Source of the DNA: Runella defluvii
GTDB lineage: Bacteria; Bacteroidota; Bacteroidia; Cytophagales; Spirosomataceae
Reading direction: 5' to 3'
Length of the DNA stretch: 64,000 nucleotides
NCBI RefSeq assembly: GCF_014195535.1
Contig: NZ_JACIBY010000022.1
Coordinates: 31,838 to 95,837 of the forward strand
The position numbers were made by a program, and so were the translations under genes. The notes under the pieces are model-generated. The model had not been told where the DNA came from, did no database searches, and saw only the letters and a list, made by a program, of their open reading frames with translations. This document shows, in pieces, positions 60,993-64,000 of this stretch (positions are counted from its first letter, which is position 1; the number at the start of each line of letters is the position of its first letter).

Positions 60993-61941
60993 AATCACGG
61001 AGATTGAGATAGGTCGGTCTTCCCCTGTCAGTGAAGTGCTTTCCCAAAAAATGGCTGGCTACGCCCGCAAGGGTTTAGAGGGGGCGACCAATACCCAACG
61101 GGCCTATAAATCGGACATTAGGAATTTTAAAAACTGGTGCGTTGAACATGACCAGTCTGAATTGCCTGTTTCAGCCATAACATTAGCGGCGTATGTGTCA
61201 CACTTAGCCGATACTCATAAGTGGGCCAGCATCAATCGAAAATTGGCGGCGATTAGCAAGCTACACGAACTAAACAATTTGGACTTGCCGACCAAAGACA
61301 AAGCTTTTCGTGCAGTGATGGAAGGCATCAAGCGTACCAATGGCGTTCGACAAAAACAAGCTCCTGCTTTTAAGATGAAGGAGTTGAAAACTATTTTGCA
61401 AGGAATAGACACGACTACCAACGCAGGTTTGCGTGATAAATGCTTGTTGCTGATTGGCTTTGTAGGAGCTTATCGGAGATCAGAGTTAGTAAGTTTGAAT
61501 ATTGAGGATGTTGTATTTAATGACGATGGAGTAATCATATCCTTGTCTAAAAGCAAAACCAATCAATATGGAGAATCAGAGGAGAAAGCCTTTTTTTATA
61601 GCCCCGAGGTTAATTTTTGCCCCATTCGTAACTTAAAACAGTGGATTGAGCGTTTGGAGGGACCCACTGGTCCATTGTTTGTACGTGTTCGGAAAGGGGA
61701 TAAAATCACAGAAGAACGACTCAATGACATGACCGTTTATGATACAGTCAAAAAGTATATAGGTGGCCGATATTCGGCACATTCCTTACGGGCATCTTTT
61801 ATTACCATTGCTAAAATCAACGGGGCTGATGACTCAGAAATTATGCGCCAGTCTAAGCACAAGACGAGTGTGATGATTCAACGCTATACCCGTATTGAAG
61901 ACATCAAGCAGCACAATGCCGCTACGAAATTGGGGCTTTAA
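60982..61941 (+). CDS. tyrosine recombinase (plasmid resolvase or integrase)
   Basis: A 319-residue phage-integrase-family protein. A SAM-like N-terminal DNA-binding domain (TQRAYKSDIRNFKNWC, YVSHLADTHKWASINRKL) precedes the catalytic domain with Arg in GAYRRSELVSL (about 165), Lys in SKSKTNQYG (about 192), HSLRAS (His 267, Arg 270), KHK (His 293) and the nucleophile in IQRYTRI (Tyr 302). The set is complete, so it should be active. The ATG at 60982 or 60976 overlaps the previous gene. Best guess: multimer resolution at the 60531-60569 site. Confidence 0.9.
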   Translation: MTNEITEIEIGRSSPVSEVLSQKMAGYARKGLEGATNTQRAYKSDIRNFKNWCVEHDQSELPVSAITLAAYVSHLADTHKWASINRKLAAISKLHELNNLDLPTKDKAFRAVMEGIKRTNGVRQKQAPAFKMKELKTILQGIDTTTNAGLRDKCLLLIGFVGAYRRSELVSLNIEDVVFNDDGVIISLSKSKTNQYGESEEKAFFYSPEVNFCPIRNLKQWIERLEGPTGPLFVRVRKGDKITEERLNDMTVYDTVKKYIGGRYSAHSLRASFITIAKINGADDSEIMRQSKHKTSVMIQRYTRIEDIKQHNAATKLGL

Positions 61942-61954
61942 AACGAAAATAGGA

Positions 61955-62350
61955 TTAGCCCTCCTTTGTAAAAGTAGGGAGATTTAATTTAGATACTTCT
62001 ACATAAATATCATCTTCGTCGCTAAATATTCCACCTGTTTTATTCTTTCGAATTCGGTAAATTTGATCAAGATTAATTTTGATGCTGTCAATTTGCTGAG
62101 GACTATCAGGGTTTAATCTAACGTCAATACCAATACTATCTTGACCAACAAGCAAATTAGAGATGGCATCTTTATGGATATAGATGTTGGCTAAATACCA
62201 TCGTTCATTCAATTTTTCAGATGAGGTGTGCTCATAATAATTAGCCATAAGGAAGTAATGATTTGATTCATCACTTAAATCTATAAGTACCTGTTGGAGA
62301 ATAGATTGCAATTTTAAATCAGCCATATTTAAATCAGCATTATTCTGCAA
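61955..62350 (-). CDS. hypothetical protein
   Basis: A 131-residue acidic soluble protein (VLIDLSDESNHYFLMANYYE, DVRLNPDSPQQIDSIKINLD) with a mix of helix and strand and no recognised domain. It converges with the recombinase gene, 13 bp apart. The 171 bp upstream of it (62351-62521) hold only short frames without support. Confidence 0.55.
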   Translation of the reverse strand: MQNNADLNMADLKLQSILQQVLIDLSDESNHYFLMANYYEHTSSEKLNERWYLANIYIHKDAISNLLVGQDSIGIDVRLNPDSPQQIDSIKINLDQIYRIRKNKTGGIFSDEDDIYVEVSKLNLPTFTKEG

Positions 62351-62521
62351 AGAACGGATTTTTTATCTTTTTCAATCACTTCTTCATTAGTTTTCTTTTT
62401 AAATCTTCATTTTCTGCAACATTGGTTGTAATTGCCCCATTTTCCGAAAGCAAGGCTGAAATCATTTTTTGGATTGATATAAGGCACGGCTACGAAGTTG
62501 GTACTATAAGCTGAAAGAATT

Positions 62522-63742
62522 TTACGAATTAGGTAAAGCACTTTGATTATCCATTCTAATCAAAATGATAATCCCTGAAATAATGGTCAATACACCTATA
62601 AATGTAATGGACATATTTATACCGAAGGCATCAGCAAGTGTACCAGTCAATAATGCCCCTATGGCATACCCTAAATCCCGCCAAAAACGAAATGTTCCTA
62701 AACATTCGGCTCGTTGCGTTGGATTAGTGTAATCCGCAATGGAGCTTAGAAATGTTGGATAAACCAGTGCAGTCCCCAGCCCCAAGGTGACTCCTATGAG
62801 TATAAAATGGGTAAATGTAAAAGCCCAAGTCAAAAACATAATCGCCAAGCCTTGTATCAGCATCCCCCAGAATAGAAGCAGTCTTTTGGAATAAATATCA
62901 GATAATCTTCCAGTAAATAACTGACTGATTCCCCAAACCGAAGGATACACTGCTGAAATCACTCCAATGGTAGTAGACCCGAAGTGTTGGGTGAATAACA
63001 GTAAAGGGAGAAGGCCCCATATCATACCGTCGTTGAGGTTGTTGATTAGACCTGCTTGGGTAATGGAACTCAATGATTTATGCCGAAAGGAGGTATCTAA
63101 AAAAGGATGGAGGAGAGGAACTTTGTTATTTAATAGTGTTTCTTTTAATACATAATGTCCTGTGTCTTTGACCTTAAAAATGCTTATTCCAAGCCCTAAA
63201 AACGAAAACAAAATACCGATATAAAAAGGGTATGGTCTAACGCCATATTGCTCGGCAAGAAATCCAGTCAGAAAAGCAACTATCCCAACAGATAGATACC
63301 CCGCAAACTCGTTGATACCGACTGCCAAGCCACGGTTTTTGTCGCCCACAAGGTCTATTTTCATCACAACTGCTATGCTCCACGTCAATCCTTGGTTAAT
63401 GCCGAGTAAAATATTAGTTAGCACAATCCATGTCCAACTTTCGGCATATATTAGCATAAAAGGAATAGGTAACGCAAAAAACCAGCCCAAGACAAGTAAT
63501 TTCTTTCGACCGAAAACATTTGCCCATTTGCCCGTAAAATAATTACAGATTGCCTTTGTGATTCCAAAAGTAGTGATGAATGAAAAAATGGCCGTCTTGG
63601 ACGTAATGCCAAATTCCTGTTCAGCAAGTTGTGGCAAAACAGTACGTTCAAGACCAAGCATTCCCCCTACAAAAGCATTGACAATAACTAAATACGAAAA
63701 TTGTTGCCAGTTCTCTCGTAACCCCTGTTGTATATTTTTCAT
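62522..63742 (-). CDS. MFS transporter
   Basis: A 406-residue major facilitator with twelve hydrophobic segments and the loop-2 motif GKWANVFGRKKLLVLG, repeated in degenerate form as GRLSDIYSKRLLLFWG after helix 8. Substrate unknown. It begins four bases after the MBL hydrolase stop; in Bacteroidota this pair occurs with sulfur- or metal-related genes. Confidence 0.88.
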   Translation of the reverse strand: MKNIQQGLRENWQQFSYLVIVNAFVGGMLGLERTVLPQLAEQEFGITSKTAIFSFITTFGITKAICNYFTGKWANVFGRKKLLVLGWFFALPIPFMLIYAESWTWIVLTNILLGINQGLTWSIAVVMKIDLVGDKNRGLAVGINEFAGYLSVGIVAFLTGFLAEQYGVRPYPFYIGILFSFLGLGISIFKVKDTGHYVLKETLLNNKVPLLHPFLDTSFRHKSLSSITQAGLINNLNDGMIWGLLPLLLFTQHFGSTTIGVISAVYPSVWGISQLFTGRLSDIYSKRLLLFWGMLIQGLAIMFLTWAFTFTHFILIGVTLGLGTALVYPTFLSSIADYTNPTQRAECLGTFRFWRDLGYAIGALLTGTLADAFGINMSITFIGVLTIISGIIILIRMDNQSALPNS

Positions 63743-63746
63743 AGTC

Positions 63747-64000
63747 CTACTGAATGGCGCAACGGTTCGCTCCCGCTTCTAAATCAGCCAGAGAATAACC
63801 AGAGGCGTCGGCATTTCGATTGATTTCGGCGATTTGTAAATAATTTGCAGGAGTAGGTGGCAATTTTGACAAAACAGTTTCGATAAACATCTCTTTTTCA
63901 AGAGATAACATTGTGATTGACTTTTTGATTTGACCTAAGCTCGATGAAATAATTCCTTGCCCGATTTCAATTGACTTTGAGGTATGGGCAGGTAGAATTT
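63747..64000 (-). CDS. MBL-fold hydrolase, C-terminal end (5' end outside window)
   Basis: The last 84 codons of a minus-strand gene that enters from beyond the window. SLEKEMFIETVLSKLPPTPA and NYLQIAEINRNADASGYSL followed by EAGANRC near the stop match the C-terminal end of persulfide-dioxygenase-like MBL-fold proteins (ETHE1 group). The catalytic His residues would be in the missing part. It shares an operon with the MFS gene. Confidence 0.7.
   Translation of the reverse strand, partial: ILPAHTSKSIEIGQGIISSSLGQIKKSITMLSLEKEMFIETVLSKLPPTPANYLQIAEINRNADASGYSLADLEAGANRCAIQ

Noticed and set aside
62351..62521. Short minus-strand frames between the hypothetical gene and the MFS gene
   Set aside because: Two frames of about 30-40 codons can be read, but neither has a credible start and family similarity, so the gap is left without a gene.
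1..64000. tRNA, rRNA and known riboswitches
   Set aside because: No tRNA-like cloverleaf with conserved arms, no rRNA sequence and no riboswitch consensus was noticed; the absence fits a plasmid.

Overview
The window reads as a large conjugative or mobilizable plasmid of a Bacteroidota bacterium, most likely a Cytophagales/Spirosoma-Runella type organism (the rank is inferred). The evidence is a Bacteroidetes-type tra operon (DUF4134, DUF4133, TraG, TraI-like, TraJ, TraK, TraM, TraN, TraO), promoters of the Bacteroidota form TTG-N19-TAnnTTTG, an RND-TolC fusion pump typical of the phylum, and a Rep_3 initiator next to a 22-bp iteron array, which points to a plasmid rather than an integrated conjugative transposon.

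Backbone, 1-29 kb. The left edge holds a minus-strand unit: parA, a ribbon-helix-helix gene, a small membrane protein and a VirD4-type coupling protein cut by the window edge. Divergent from it is the tra operon (3.3-13.7 kb) for the mating channel. A damaged segment follows (13.7-19.3 kb). There a hipBST-like toxin-antitoxin locus has been split by a block made of an IS5-family element, which contains an IS110 element that itself contains a second IS110, plus a small mercury-uptake cassette (ArsR regulator, MerTP-like transporter, GDCCVxC protein). Then come the relaxase pair (19.8-20.8 kb), a second ParA with two small partners (21.0-22.7 kb), a block of poorly characterised minus-strand genes (22.8-27.0 kb) separated by recurring structured spacers, and the replication origin with rep (27.1-29.0 kb).

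Metal-resistance region, 29-60 kb. Plus strand: a Cu(I) P1B-1 ATPase and a CopZ-like chaperone. Minus strand: a redoxin-like protein, a Cys-rich secreted protein, YnfA and a MerT/MerF-like protein facing a divergent MerR regulator; then a Zn/Cd/Pb P1B-2 ATPase, a membrane protein, a ZIP transporter, a Czc-type RND adaptor and an RND pump fused to its outer-membrane channel; then a P1B-3 (CPH) copper ATPase, a PepSY protein, DUF3347, GDCCVxC, a methyltransferase, DUF2911 and a complete Cus-type Cu/Ag RND system (CusA in two frames, CusC and two adaptors rich in metal-binding modules), ending with a BNR protein, a multicopper oxidase, an HMA-AraC fusion regulator and a HYC_CC_PP protein. Together they would move copper, silver, zinc, cadmium or lead and perhaps mercury from cytoplasm to periplasm (ATPases), out of the cell (RND pumps), and oxidise or sequester periplasmic copper.

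Right end, 60.3-64 kb: an uncharacterised gene and a tyrosine recombinase, preceded by a near-perfect 16-7-16 bp inverted repeat that looks like the recombinase's own site; then a hypothetical gene, an MFS transporter and the 3' end of an MBL-fold hydrolase.

The most unusual signals are: a 95-nt structured repeat with compensatory base changes (24.53-24.94 kb) that belongs to a wider family of hairpin-plus-motif spacers behind the minus-strand genes; a recurring TATCAAAATAG-like motif confined to the backbone; the loxP-like site at 60.5 kb; candidate bridge-RNA regions in both IS110 copies; and four genes each broken by the loss of exactly one base in a homopolymer, which may be assembly errors.
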